A DNA stretch of 64,000 nucleotides from Gaertneriomyces semiglobifer. Its lineage: Eukaryota > Chytridiomycota > Chytridiomycetes > Spizellomycetales > Spizellomycetaceae. Positions 9,581 to 18,438 of the stretch are shown here, one piece after another (position 1 is the stretch's first letter; every line of letters starts with the position of its first letter). The stretch spans positions 36,113-100,112 of the forward strand of contig JAHLKF010000038.1 of the NCBI GenBank assembly GCA_025558075.1, in the 5' to 3' direction. The notes beneath the pieces were generated by a model, which was given only the letters and a program-made list of their open reading frames with translations, was not told where the DNA came from and ran no database searches. Made by a program: the position numbers and the translations under genes.

Positions 9581-11236
9581 CTAGGATCTCTTCACACGCT
9601 TAGCAGGTCGCTCATCTATAGCATCCTTCCGCTTCTTCTTTCTAATTGTCACGGTAGGTTCAGCAGTACCACGATAAGCACCTGCCGATGTTACGAGAGC
9701 AACATCCGGTTGATCGGAACCTCCCTTACCGAGTTTTGCAAGAGGACGGACAGCTGATCCACGTTGGATGGAAACATTATCTACGTCCAGAGCTGGTGCT
9801 CTGATCGGGGCTACATTCTCCATCACCGCCTTCACCTGTCTTCCCCAAGTTCGCATTTTTATACGACGGTCGAGTTCCTTTGGGTCCTCAGCGTGGAACT
9901 CTTGAATATCCATTCTTGGCAATGCAGACGGTGCTGATCCAATTCTTGCTCGCTTCTTGACCTGTCTTTCATCGGGCTGCCTCATAGCAGGTCGTTTCGT
10001 ACCTTTGACCAGTTTCACATCACTTCCACGACGTCCAGCTGAAGATTCAATGGATGAAGCGGTATATGGACCATCGTTAGCAACACTGGACACGGTCCCT
10101 ACATTGTGCTGTTGACTTACCGTTCTGGCATCCGCCCATGGCATGAGGATGTCTACCTTTGTAGAAAACGGTTTACCCACAGATGATATCTCCGCACCTC
10201 CAGCCGTGTGCTTGACTGTAACCAATTTGCCAACATCTTCAACAACAGCTGCTTCCATTCCAGTCGATACATGCGGTGTGCTTCCGATAGGTGCATCCAA
10301 GACGACATCCTTCTTGGACTTCTTACTGTAGGGAACATATCGTGCTTCTTTTCTTGTTCTAAAAGGAGTCCTTGCCGGTTGATTAGAGACTTTCTGGTAG
10401 AAGGCATTCTGGTCGAGGATGCGTTGGACTGCAGATGGATCATCACGTTCATTCGCAACCAATCTGCTAGGTGCATATGCTTGTACAGGACTTGATGTGT
10501 CTACGATTTCTTCGATAGGTGAAGAAGGAGCCGGTTCACGAGGCACAATGCTTCCAGGAAATGTTCCTGGCATCGGATAGTCAATGTCCATATCCTTGAC
10601 TTCAACATCGGCAGGAATAGACACGCCCGTCGCATAATTGACATGCCCCAAACCGGTAACGGGATCAACTGTGACTTCACGTTCTTTGGTAAGGATCACC
10701 CTATCGATACTTCTTCCCATCTTGTTACTTGGTTCTTCTATGACTTCCCGTGTGCCAATAGGGACCTCAAATCGCAAGCCAGTAACGGCAGTAGTGGCGG
10801 CGTCATAGTGGTATACGTTACCACCTTGATCAGGAATGGCAAAGTGTGAAGAACTTGTACCGGACGTGGTGTTATTCCTTCGGCTCGGTGTCACTTTGTC
10901 CAGGTATCGTTCTTGGGCACGGTAGTCTTCTTCAGCCTTGATGAATTCGAGAGCGTCTTTGTATGCTTTGGTGTAGTGTCGCTTCTCAGACATACGAAGC
11001 TCCTCTTTACTGGTCAGCTGTTGAGGCTGGTAGAGTTCCGCCGTTGCCTTCTTCGTAGCATTGTCCTTGTCATGGATGTTCCGATTCCAGCTGTATACTA
11101 CCTTTGGTTGTCCGTATTCATCTATCTGGTCATAGTCTACAGCGAAACCCATCTGCTTCCTTTGAACGTTCGCCACGGGACGTTGGTTATTGATCCCATT
11201 CTGACTTAGAATGTTCGCCCTGTACGGAGCCGACAT
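9581..11236 (-). CDS. Basic structural protein of unknown family
   Basis: This is a 551-residue protein from ATG 11236. It is rich in Lys, Arg, Pro, Ser and Thr, with little predicted globular content. The C-terminus ends in nuclear-localisation-like clusters (RKKKRKDA, RPAKRVKRS). The middle holds a DMDIDYPMPG motif, reminiscent of MDIDG/MEVD motifs in element-B proteins. It lies between fiber and capsid genes on the same strand, so a virion core or minor capsid role is inferred from position. I do not recognise the family. Confidence 0.65.
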   Translation of the reverse strand: MSAPYRANILSQNGINNQRPVANVQRKQMGFAVDYDQIDEYGQPKVVYSWNRNIHDKDNATKKATAELYQPQQLTSKEELRMSEKRHYTKAYKDALEFIKAEEDYRAQERYLDKVTPSRRNNTTSGTSSSHFAIPDQGGNVYHYDAATTAVTGLRFEVPIGTREVIEEPSNKMGRSIDRVILTKEREVTVDPVTGLGHVNYATGVSIPADVEVKDMDIDYPMPGTFPGSIVPREPAPSSPIEEIVDTSSPVQAYAPSRLVANERDDPSAVQRILDQNAFYQKVSNQPARTPFRTRKEARYVPYSKKSKKDVVLDAPIGSTPHVSTGMEAAVVEDVGKLVTVKHTAGGAEISSVGKPFSTKVDILMPWADARTVSQQHNVGTVSSVANDGPYTASSIESSAGRRGSDVKLVKGTKRPAMRQPDERQVKKRARIGSAPSALPRMDIQEFHAEDPKELDRRIKMRTWGRQVKAVMENVAPIRAPALDVDNVSIQRGSAVRPLAKLGKGGSDQPDVALVTSAGAYRGTAEPTVTIRKKKRKDAIDERPAKRVKRS

Positions 11237-11334
11237 GATGATGATTATTTCACTTCACTATTAATCAAAAGTTACTTGATAGGAACGAAAAAAAAACTCG
11301 GTGTCTTCTATTAAAAGGAACAAGTCCTTCAATC

Positions 11335-11643
11335 ATGCCGTCCTTCTTGAAAGGTATTGGGTCCAGAACCAAGACACTGTTCTCGAATGCCCCTAGTCTT
11401 TTCAATAAAGCAAGAACATTTGCATCCACTGCCGTCCGCCATGCCGGGACCTTCAACCGGAGAATCCAAGATATCAACCGTGCTGTGCAAAGTACGCCTG
11501 AACTGTTTAATGACAAGGTAAGAACAGGTATTCAGAGCGTGAGTAACAAAGCAGATACCGGCATCAAAAGACTGGACACGTTGCATACAAAAGGAAACGA
11601 ATTTATTGACAAGGTAAGAAAGGGACAACCGATGCCGACATAA
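11335..11643 (+). CDS. Small basic amphipathic protein
   Basis: This is a 102-residue protein from ATG 11335. It is basic and almost entirely helical in character, with a repeated pattern (FNDKVRTGIQSVSNK, FIDKVRKG). An N-terminal FLKGIGSRTKTLF segment could form an amphipathic helix. By position (between structural genes) and character it may be a membrane-active or DNA-condensing virion peptide, like adenovirus protein VI or mu; that is inference only. It is transcribed opposite to its neighbours. Confidence 0.55.
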   Translation: MPSFLKGIGSRTKTLFSNAPSLFNKARTFASTAVRHAGTFNRRIQDINRAVQSTPELFNDKVRTGIQSVSNKADTGIKRLDTLHTKGNEFIDKVRKGQPMPT

Positions 11644-11747
11644 AACATAAACATTCATGTATAGCTACCAAAACCTCAGTCATCTTTTCCCTAAAAGCTT
11701 TTTTTCTTCATAATATCTTTCCCTTTGATTCAAGTCATATTGCATCT

Positions 11748-12998
11748 TCACACAACTGTTACCGCAGATCCTACTGCCAATGTGACATTCTCATGCAAGG
11801 TTGAGAGTAAACGGACAGTAACAGGTACAGATCCTTCGTGCCTCGTCGTAATTCGCATAATACCGTCTGTACCAGTGAAACTTAGAGCCGCGGTTGAGCC
11901 TTCATCTTTACTCTGGAAGGAATAGCCAAAGTTGAACAACTGAGTATCGTAGTTGTAGTTCAAATCCATGCTACCGATTTGGTCAAAGTTGTTATCTGAA
12001 AGATGGGTAACGAGCAATGTGGTCATATCCGTCGGAGAATGCGTAAAGCCTGTTATTCCCGAGGGGATGGTCAATGCACCCATGCGAATCCACCACTCCC
12101 TCAGTCCATGCGAACTGTAGGATAAGTTGTTGTCCTTGGTAGGGTCTTGGACAGCGTTTCCATCAATGTACATACACGAGATGCCTTGGAGGGACCGAAT
12201 TCCGGACATATGTAACATATAAGTGTTCAAGGAGCTTCCACTTGATGCATTCTCCACTTGCGTGGAGCGTACATAATCGTAGAACACCGACTTCCCTTCG
12301 GAAATTGCTCGAGTAGTCGCGATCACAAAACTAGGGGGAGGGGTAATAAACGGCACGAGACAGCGGATGTTAGAGATTCTCACTTCAGCGGGCTGCCCAC
12401 TTACGCCCACAAAGAACGCAGCAGGATCAGCCAAAGTAATCTGAATCTCCATGGCTTGATCAGGTAATGCCCATACATGGAAAAAGGAATCGTTTGTAGG
12501 GTGGCAGAAGCCTACCAACGGGTGATGGTTCACCGTGACGGTCGAAGTAGAACTAAACAGGTCAGTACGATTGTAACCCGACATCTTTGTGAGAAGTGCC
12601 TTGGTGGATGTAGGAAGGTTCTTGTAAACATCAGCTAGATAAGCATTATAATTAGGAATGTTCACCACGGTCTCCCCACCGGCTTTAATCACAAGAGTTT
12701 GGATGATAGCATCGGCACCAAGCTGGGTGTTCTTCACACCCGCTCCCGCAGGGAATGGTGTACCATCCGTCTTGTAAATGGAAAGGTCCCAGCTCAACAC
12801 CAACTTTTGCAAGATGAATGAAACTTGGTTAGAATCACACTTGATGCGAATAAGTGTTAAAGTGCGAGCCTTGGTCGTGTACTCTGCCTGTCCAACGGGA
12901 CTGTAAATAGTAACCCCTTCACCACGAGGATCCGAGTAGCTACGGGCAAATGTATTTGACGTTGCAAGCCAATTGCGTGGAACAGCGACTTCACTCAT
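11748..12998 (-). CDS. Major capsid protein (double jelly-roll type)
   Basis: This is a 416-residue protein from ATG 12998. Its beta-rich sequence fits the major capsid protein of polinton-like viruses. An N-terminal segment leads into strands (ARTLTLIRIKC, SFILQKLVLSWDLSIYKTDG). A central part holds HHPLVGFCHPTNDSFF and FFVGVSGQPAEVRISNIRCLVPF, followed by a helix with YVRSTQVENASSG. A second jelly-roll ends in NYNYDTQLFNFGYSF and VRLLSTLHENVTL. Length and place beside penton and ATPase agree with the assignment. It forms the trimeric hexons of the icosahedral shell. An AT-rich leader (GTTTATATTTTC) lies upstream. Confidence 0.8.
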   Translation of the reverse strand: MSEVAVPRNWLATSNTFARSYSDPRGEGVTIYSPVGQAEYTTKARTLTLIRIKCDSNQVSFILQKLVLSWDLSIYKTDGTPFPAGAGVKNTQLGADAIIQTLVIKAGGETVVNIPNYNAYLADVYKNLPTSTKALLTKMSGYNRTDLFSSTSTVTVNHHPLVGFCHPTNDSFFHVWALPDQAMEIQITLADPAAFFVGVSGQPAEVRISNIRCLVPFITPPPSFVIATTRAISEGKSVFYDYVRSTQVENASSGSSLNTYMLHMSGIRSLQGISCMYIDGNAVQDPTKDNNLSYSSHGLREWWIRMGALTIPSGITGFTHSPTDMTTLLVTHLSDNNFDQIGSMDLNYNYDTQLFNFGYSFQSKDEGSTAALSFTGTDGIMRITTRHEGSVPVTVRLLSTLHENVTLAVGSAVTVV

Positions 12999-13084
12999 GA
13001 TGTTTTTTCTGATCTGTGGTTGTTTCGCAGGAGAAAATATAAACAGGAAGACGTTGTTTACACATATGCAACAAAAAAAATTAC

Positions 13085-13618
13085 TTAGCCGAAAATACCA
13101 CCGTACGGATCGGAATATCCGGTGTCGTAGTAACCTTTATCCTCAATACTAGATTCATCCGAACTGTCGCTCATATGCACCGTTACTGTTGGTCTGGTTT
13201 TTGCTTGTGCTTTGGTTGGAACTACGCTGCTCATTCTCTTACGCCCTTTCTTCTTCACCGGTGCTTTCTTCGCTTTCTTCTGTTCCCTTTCACGTCGTTT
13301 CCGTTCTTTCTCTTCCTCTAAAATTTTTTTCGCTTCTTCTAATCTCTTCTTCCTCTCCTCCTCAGCATCCAACTGACGCTGCCGTGCATGCATTTCCTTC
13401 AGCTTCTTACTTCTCACCTCATTAGCTTTCTTGAGCGACTCCCGTTGCTTCTCACTCATCGGCTGCTTCTTCTTGACGGGTTTAGGGGCTGCTTCAGGAA
13501 CTGGCTCTTGAACCGGTTCATTATCAGGCTCATTTATAGAGTCATTTTCCAGCGACTGTTCTTCGGGAACTTGCTCCTCGGGAGCGTTCCCAGTGTCGGA
13601 ATCTTCTTCTTTTTGCAT
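13085..13618 (-). CDS. Lys/Glu-rich charged protein ending in IFG
   Basis: This is a 177-residue protein from ATG 13618. It has an acidic N-terminal third with EPV/PEE repeats and a central strongly helical KRE block starting SEKQRESLKKANEVRSKK. A KKKGRKR cluster and an acidic C-terminus ending DPYGGIFG follow. Element B encodes a longer protein with the same order (SEEQKQKMKEAREKR, helical KRE block, end in MIFG) at 41786-42493, so this is a shared component. A nucleic-acid-binding or scaffold role in the virion is inferred from its position between capsid and penton genes. Confidence 0.65.
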   Translation of the reverse strand: MQKEEDSDTGNAPEEQVPEEQSLENDSINEPDNEPVQEPVPEAAPKPVKKKQPMSEKQRESLKKANEVRSKKLKEMHARQRQLDAEEERKKRLEEAKKILEEEKERKRREREQKKAKKAPVKKKGRKRMSSVVPTKAQAKTRPTVTVHMSDSSDESSIEDKGYYDTGYSDPYGGIFG

Positions 13619-13695
13619 TTTTCGTTGAAGGGAATTGTGTTAAGGAATTGAATCGATTAACCAGTTTTAACATTTGAATTTGAAAAAAAAATATT

Positions 13696-14412
13696 TTAGT
13701 AAAGATCATCGGAATCATCTGTGAACGCATAGGTCACCGTTAGAGGGGACCGGAGCATGACCTCTCTACCGGTCATACTGTCGATGAGATGGAATTCAAC
13801 CCGGCTGATTGTGTCGTCAACTTCAAACCACGACGGGTCTGGGTTAGTCCATGTCACGACGTCGCCAAAGGCATCTGGGACCACGGCGAGCAATGCTGTA
13901 TCGGCGCCTTCGTTGAAATCGTTGAGGAAGTGAATGCCTTTGACTGGAATATTTGAAGTCAAGATGAGAGGGTAAGCGGCACTTAGGTTTACTGGATTCT
14001 GCATGGTGATCGAAGTCGCCGGTTCAGTTGCATTGTATTGAGAAGAACCAACAAGAGCATAGGCAGTGGAACCGTCCGTGGAAGGCAAGACGGAGAATTC
14101 GGAAGCAGCAGCAATGGTAAGTTTCCTAGTGGTATTGGAATAGGAAACCGTATAGGATTGCGTCCCCGCAGCGGTCATCGCACGTGCCAGTTCTTGTGGG
14201 AAATCAGCAACGGTATAATTACCTGCATCGATACGAGCAGCTAGCGGTGTATCATTCCCGTTCTCTTTGAAGAGCAGTGTATTGTTCTCTTCATTGATAA
14301 GGTCCCAGTCCTGGGTGAAGCTGACACTAAGGACTTTGAATGCCTCGCATCGTTTAGGCGGAACACTGAAGGATCTTGCCTTCAAGGAGCAGTATATGTG
14401 TTGGTTGAGCAT
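13696..14412 (-). CDS. Penton (minor capsid, single jelly-roll)
   Basis: The frame is open from a TTG at 14439, but the first ATG is 14412 (MLNQHIYCSLKAR), giving 238 residues. The pattern fits polinton/polinton-like pentons: an N-terminal strand region (FKVLSVSFTQDWDLINEENNTLLF), then GNYTVADFPQELARAM, the typical position where the chain is threaded into a basis for a short sampled peptide. A jelly-roll with PLILTSNIPVKGIHFLND follows, and an acidic DDSDDLY tail ends it. It would fill the fivefold vertices and anchor the fiber. It is divergent from the packaging ATPase with a shared promoter zone between. Confidence 0.75.
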   Translation of the reverse strand: MLNQHIYCSLKARSFSVPPKRCEAFKVLSVSFTQDWDLINEENNTLLFKENGNDTPLAARIDAGNYTVADFPQELARAMTAAGTQSYTVSYSNTTRKLTIAAASEFSVLPSTDGSTAYALVGSSQYNATEPATSITMQNPVNLSAAYPLILTSNIPVKGIHFLNDFNEGADTALLAVVPDAFGDVVTWTNPDPSWFEVDDTISRVEFHLIDSMTGREVMLRSPLTVTYAFTDDSDDLY

Positions 14413-14450
14413 GGCTTTCACGGAGACGACGTTTATCAAAAAGAACTCTT

Positions 14451-14463
14451 CTATATAGTATAG
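14451..14463. promoter_or_regulatory. Divergent TATA-like site between penton and ATPase genes
   Basis: CTATATAGTATAG is nearly palindromic. It sits 25 bp before the ATPase ATG on the plus strand and about 40 bp before the penton ATG on the minus strand, so it could serve both. Confidence 0.4.
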
Positions 14464-14487
14464 CAGACAAAGTTTTAATTCTTTCTA

Positions 14488-15210
14488 ATGACCCTGTATA
14501 AACCGAAAGCTATCTTCCCAAAGAAGGGGAAGCATAGGGACGCCCGTATTCCTGAAGAATTGGCGGATATTCCATTGTGTACCACGTTATGCGCGCCACG
14601 AAAATCCGGAAAATCTGCATTAGTGTGCGGTTTGATCAACGATGTCTACGCGAAAGTCCACAATCGCGTTATTATCATGAGTGACACGGTCGAGTATGAT
14701 GCGTCCGTGAGGGAACTTGCAAAAAATACCAGGCACAAGAACATTTTCTTCATCGACGACGTTTCCAATAATAGTATCAAAGCAATCATTGAAGAACAAA
14801 AGGCGCTCTTCAAAGAGAATGGATCCACCTTGTTACTATTTATAGACGATGCCGCAGATGGTGCAAGGAGTAAAGACTTGGCGGCAGAACTAGGAAAGCT
14901 GTACACCAAGTCGAGGCACTTTGGCGTCTCGGTGATCGTGGGGATCCAAAGCGTGAAGGGGCAACTTACTAGCAAACACAAGAATTGTACCACTGAATGG
15001 GTGGTATTTCGGAACTCTAACCAGGACATGAAGGTGCTTTCAGAAACATTAGCATCCGCTTTCAAAACATCGAAAGAAGTACTAGAATACCTGACTGAAT
15101 GTACAAAAGAACGCTTTTCCTTTTGTTACATTGATACCACGAAGAACAATGCATCCGACATGTACAGGTTCTGCGACTCGGAGGGCTTCAAAGAATATTT
15201 TGATGAATGA
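14488..15210 (+). CDS. DNA-packaging ATPase (A32/FtsK-HerA type)
   Basis: This is a 240-residue protein from ATG 14488. Walker A is APRKSGKSALV (about residues 33-43); Walker B is STLLLFIDDAAD (about 112-123), followed by a sensor-like stretch (VIVGIQSVKG). Size and motifs match the genome-packaging ATPases of polinton-like viruses and large DNA viruses, which pump DNA into preformed capsids. Its element-B homologue at 34063-35015 has Walker A APKGSGKTTLI. Immediately downstream lies the 37-bp repeat zone. Confidence 0.85.
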   Translation: MTLYKPKAIFPKKGKHRDARIPEELADIPLCTTLCAPRKSGKSALVCGLINDVYAKVHNRVIIMSDTVEYDASVRELAKNTRHKNIFFIDDVSNNSIKAIIEEQKALFKENGSTLLLFIDDAADGARSKDLAAELGKLYTKSRHFGVSVIVGIQSVKGQLTSKHKNCTTEWVVFRNSNQDMKVLSETLASAFKTSKEVLEYLTECTKERFSFCYIDTTKNNASDMYRFCDSEGFKEYFDE

Positions 15211-15680
15211 AAACGCCCAGTGGAATTTTTGGAATGGTTCCTTCGCCGAAAACGCCCAGTGAAAAATTCCCAGTGTTTTGCTGTTGAAACGCCCAGTGAA
15301 AAATGCTCAGTGTTTTGCTGTTGAAACGCCCAGTGAAAAATGCTCAGTGTTTGGTTATTGAAACACCCAGTGAAAAATGCTCAGTGTTTTGCTGTTGAAA
15401 CGCCCAGTGAAAAATGCTCAGTGTTTTGCTGTTGAAACGCCCAGTGAAAAATGCTCAGTGTTTGGTTATTGAAACACCCAGTGAGAATCTTCAAAAATCA
15501 CTAAGTCCTAAAATCACTGGGCGTTTTGTGTAGTTTTCTTTATGCAAAAATCACTGGGCGTTTTGGTGGAATGTTCTGTAGTCAAAAACCTCTGGGCGTT
15601 TTGGTGGAATGTTCTGTAGTCAAAAACCTCTGGGCGTTTTGGTGTAAGTTTCCGTAGTCAAAAACCTCCTCTGGGTGTTG
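15211..15680. repeat. Opposed arrays of about 37-bp tandem repeats (origin candidate)
   Basis: From about 15251 to 15509, copies of a unit containing AACGCCCAGTGAAAAATGCTCAGTG recur at exact 37-bp steps (15251, 15288, 15325, 15362, 15399, 15436, 15473), with a diverged copy at 15213. From about 15510 the complementary core CACTGGGCGTTTTG recurs in the opposite orientation (15516, 15553, 15592, 15630), the last two 38 bp apart. The zone is noncoding, lies between packaging and replication genes, and could fold into a large hairpin. A replication origin, packaging signal or regulatory RNA are options. Confidence 0.8.
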
Positions 15681-15880
15681 TGGGAGAGTTTCCTTCATAG
15701 GATTATTCGACGCTGGGTATCTTGGTAATTGGAAAAGGTTGTGAATGCAATGTTAAATTCCTTTTCTTTTCATAAAAAGACAAGAAAAGAAGAAAGACAA
15801 CGAAGCTTCACTTTAGATCAATGCAGCGGCTTTTCCGGTAGAAGAAAAGAACCACATTTGTTCGAATCCTCGGCATGGGG

Positions 15881-15892
15881 ATATAAAGGTCC
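15881..15892 (+). promoter_or_regulatory. TATA-type promoter core ATATAAAGGTCC
   Basis: It lies 76 bp before the SF3 helicase ATG. The identical 12-mer occurs at 19882 before the SprT-like gene, which suggests coordinated (early) expression. Confidence 0.6.
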
Positions 15893-15967
15893 CGAAATGG
15901 GAACCGGGGAACCACAGAAAAGAGCAAAGAAAACAAAGAAGCAAAGAAGCAAAGAAAAGCCGTCAAT

Positions 15968-18424
15968 ATGGACACCCGTCAGAAGGTACTTTGGACCAAG
16001 GAGCAATCAAGAAAGTTGATATGCCCTGTATGCTTCTTCCAAGCAAGTCAGGACGGACCTATACAGACTAGGATTCCGGAGATCAAAACCCATTTTCAAC
16101 AACATGAGGATGACTATGAGATTATTCTTGAGAGAACGCCTCCCAAAGCCGTTGAAGACCAATCCCAAGTCGACGATGAAACCATTGAGGGGTCAACCGA
16201 AGCCACGGTTCCTGTATCCGCTGAGCTTACACCAGAACCTATTGTGACACCTGACAATACTTCCGACGTCGTAGTTCCTGTATCGGATGAAGACACATCT
16301 GACCCAGTTCTCGTATCGGCTGAAGTCGCATCCGACCCAGTTCCCGTATCGACTGAAGTCACATCTGAGCCCATCGAGACAACCGACACGACTTCCGAAG
16401 CCATTGTTGCGGTAGCTGCTGAAGCCAGTCTTGAAGCCACTGGAGAAACAATCGCCAAAGAAAGTCCCAAGAAGTCCAAGAAGACCAAGAAGCTACAAAA
16501 GTTACAGAAGTTTCAAAAGTCTAAGAAGTCCCGGAAGCGCCATCGTGAAACGACTGAGGATGACAATGTATCTTCCAAAAAGGTCAAACTGGAACACAAC
16601 CACGATCCCAAATTAAAAAAACTTGCGGAAGAATTCATGACTGGGGAACCAGAAATAAATGAACCTCCGAGAATGCTTCGCATTTTGCATCGTGGGAAAG
16701 TCGTCATTCGGAACGACAAGACAACATGGAAGTTTTCAGATCATGTTTGGAGACCATCGAGTCAGGAGAACCTCGAATGGATAGCTAGCGATTCACTCAC
16801 GACCTCGTTGAAAGAGATGGGCTTTACATTAAAAAAGAAAGTAAGCACATTTCTGCTCAAGAACAATGCCAAGGTTGTTCGCTTGTGGAAGGGAATACTA
16901 GGAGATGATGAACCTATTGAGGACAACTTCGACCGGCAATGGAATCTATTGTGCTTCAAGAATGGAGTATTGGATTTGGATGATGTGACAATGTCTGTGC
17001 CCAGGGGTGGTCGCCCGGAGGACTACATTACTGTCCAAATACCATACGATTATTTGCCATTGGATGAGGAGGCACCTATGTTCAAGGAGCTTTGGAAGAT
17101 CTTATGTGATATGTATCCCGATGAGCTGGAGCGTGAATATTGGTTGACGTCCTTCGCCTTGGCTCTTGCCAGACACAATGTCCAGCTGGTCAAAGTGTAT
17201 ATTGGAGATGGAAGCGATGGGAAAAGTGTCATGCTTAGCTTGCTAAAGGAGGCTTTGGGTCCTCATATGTGTCCATTGAGTGGTTCATGCTTGACGAAGC
17301 GCTTCACTGGCACCGGACCTCAACCGGAATTAAGCATTGCACAACAACCTCATATCCGAATAATTGGAATTGATGAAGGAGAAAACGCAGACCATATCTC
17401 TGGGGAAACCATCAAGTGCCTCACTGGTGGTACAGAAAAACATAGTCGAGGACTGTACCAAAACGGCAAACAAGACATCTACCGGGCTACGACTTTTGCC
17501 TTTCGGAACTCCATGTTCTACATTCCCGACCATGAAAAGTCACAGATTCGACACTATATCATTGGTAAAGCACGTACTCGATTTGTCAAGTTTGGCTTTT
17601 ATGAGAAAGTTGCAAAGGGGGATATCAAAACCACAATGTGCGTCAAACTCGGGGACAACACATTGATGAGTCGTAAGAAAGAGTTTGCTCCCTACATGAT
17701 GATGATCCTTATCAAGTATTATCGACGCTACTTGAAAGCCGAAAGAGAATCAGCCATTGCTGTCATTGCTGCCAGAGAATTAGCCAGAAAAATATCAGAG
17801 GAGCAGCTATCAAGCGACCAAACTTTGACAGCAGAATCATCCGAAATATTGCCCCAGAACTCTACAATGGCGGCAACTGAAGTGTTGAAGGTACCACCGA
17901 CAATCATTGACTCCACAAGAGAATATCTTCTCAAGTGTGATCCTCTCCATCATTTTCTCAAAGAAAGTGGATTTGTCGAAACCGAGCACCAATTGCCTCC
18001 AAGCGAATTCGAAGAAGATGCGGACATCATTGAAGAACCTGAAGAAATAGAGGAAGAAGATACCTCATCTGATGAAGATGAAGGTGACGATATGTCTACT
18101 GATGATGATAATGATGAAAGTGATGAAGATGGTAATGATTCGTCTGATGATGAAAGTGTTGTTGAGCAAGAATTGTACCGCGCTCATCAAGTGGATATCG
18201 ACAAGCTTGTCTCGTTCTGGATGAAAAAGCAGGACAAAAAGTTTAAAAATTATGCATACAAGAAGGACCATTTGAAACGGTTGCAAACCCTTCGTGAAGG
18301 AATCATATTCAAGACGAAAACACATGTGAAAGGGAAAAACACGAGTCCTGGATTTTGGGGTATCAGGATCACCAACGCTGGAAAAAAGTGCCTGGAGTTC
18401 ATTAACAAGAAGGAATTTCGTTAA
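15968..18424 (+). CDS. D5-like superfamily 3 helicase
   Basis: This is an 818-residue protein from ATG 15968. The N-terminus has a possible zinc finger (CPVCFFQ...H...H, residues 18-43), then a Ser/Thr/Pro/Glu-rich linker with tandem PVS-TE repeats (about 75-150) and a Lys-rich stretch. A D5_N-like region follows (LLCFKNGVLDLD, about 320). The SF3 core has Walker A GDGSDGKS (about 418), motif B IIGIDEGE (about 463) and motif C ending in FRNSM (about 515). An acidic Asp/Glu/Ser tail and a small basic C-terminal domain complete it. No catalytic primase domain is visible; that activity is probably supplied by the 20940-23993 protein. It acts as the replicative helicase. Confidence 0.87.
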   Translation: MDTRQKVLWTKEQSRKLICPVCFFQASQDGPIQTRIPEIKTHFQQHEDDYEIILERTPPKAVEDQSQVDDETIEGSTEATVPVSAELTPEPIVTPDNTSDVVVPVSDEDTSDPVLVSAEVASDPVPVSTEVTSEPIETTDTTSEAIVAVAAEASLEATGETIAKESPKKSKKTKKLQKLQKFQKSKKSRKRHRETTEDDNVSSKKVKLEHNHDPKLKKLAEEFMTGEPEINEPPRMLRILHRGKVVIRNDKTTWKFSDHVWRPSSQENLEWIASDSLTTSLKEMGFTLKKKVSTFLLKNNAKVVRLWKGILGDDEPIEDNFDRQWNLLCFKNGVLDLDDVTMSVPRGGRPEDYITVQIPYDYLPLDEEAPMFKELWKILCDMYPDELEREYWLTSFALALARHNVQLVKVYIGDGSDGKSVMLSLLKEALGPHMCPLSGSCLTKRFTGTGPQPELSIAQQPHIRIIGIDEGENADHISGETIKCLTGGTEKHSRGLYQNGKQDIYRATTFAFRNSMFYIPDHEKSQIRHYIIGKARTRFVKFGFYEKVAKGDIKTTMCVKLGDNTLMSRKKEFAPYMMMILIKYYRRYLKAERESAIAVIAARELARKISEEQLSSDQTLTAESSEILPQNSTMAATEVLKVPPTIIDSTREYLLKCDPLHHFLKESGFVETEHQLPPSEFEEDADIIEEPEEIEEEDTSSDEDEGDDMSTDDDNDESDEDGNDSSDDESVVEQELYRAHQVDIDKLVSFWMKKQDKKFKNYAYKKDHLKRLQTLREGIIFKTKTHVKGKNTSPGFWGIRITNAGKKCLEFINKKEFR

Positions 18425-18438
18425 GCATTAGTTATGTG

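Noticed and set aside
15251..15509. Possible CRISPR-like array
   Set aside because: The 37-bp period is the whole unit with no unique spacers, and the context is a eukaryotic provirus; it is a plain tandem repeat.
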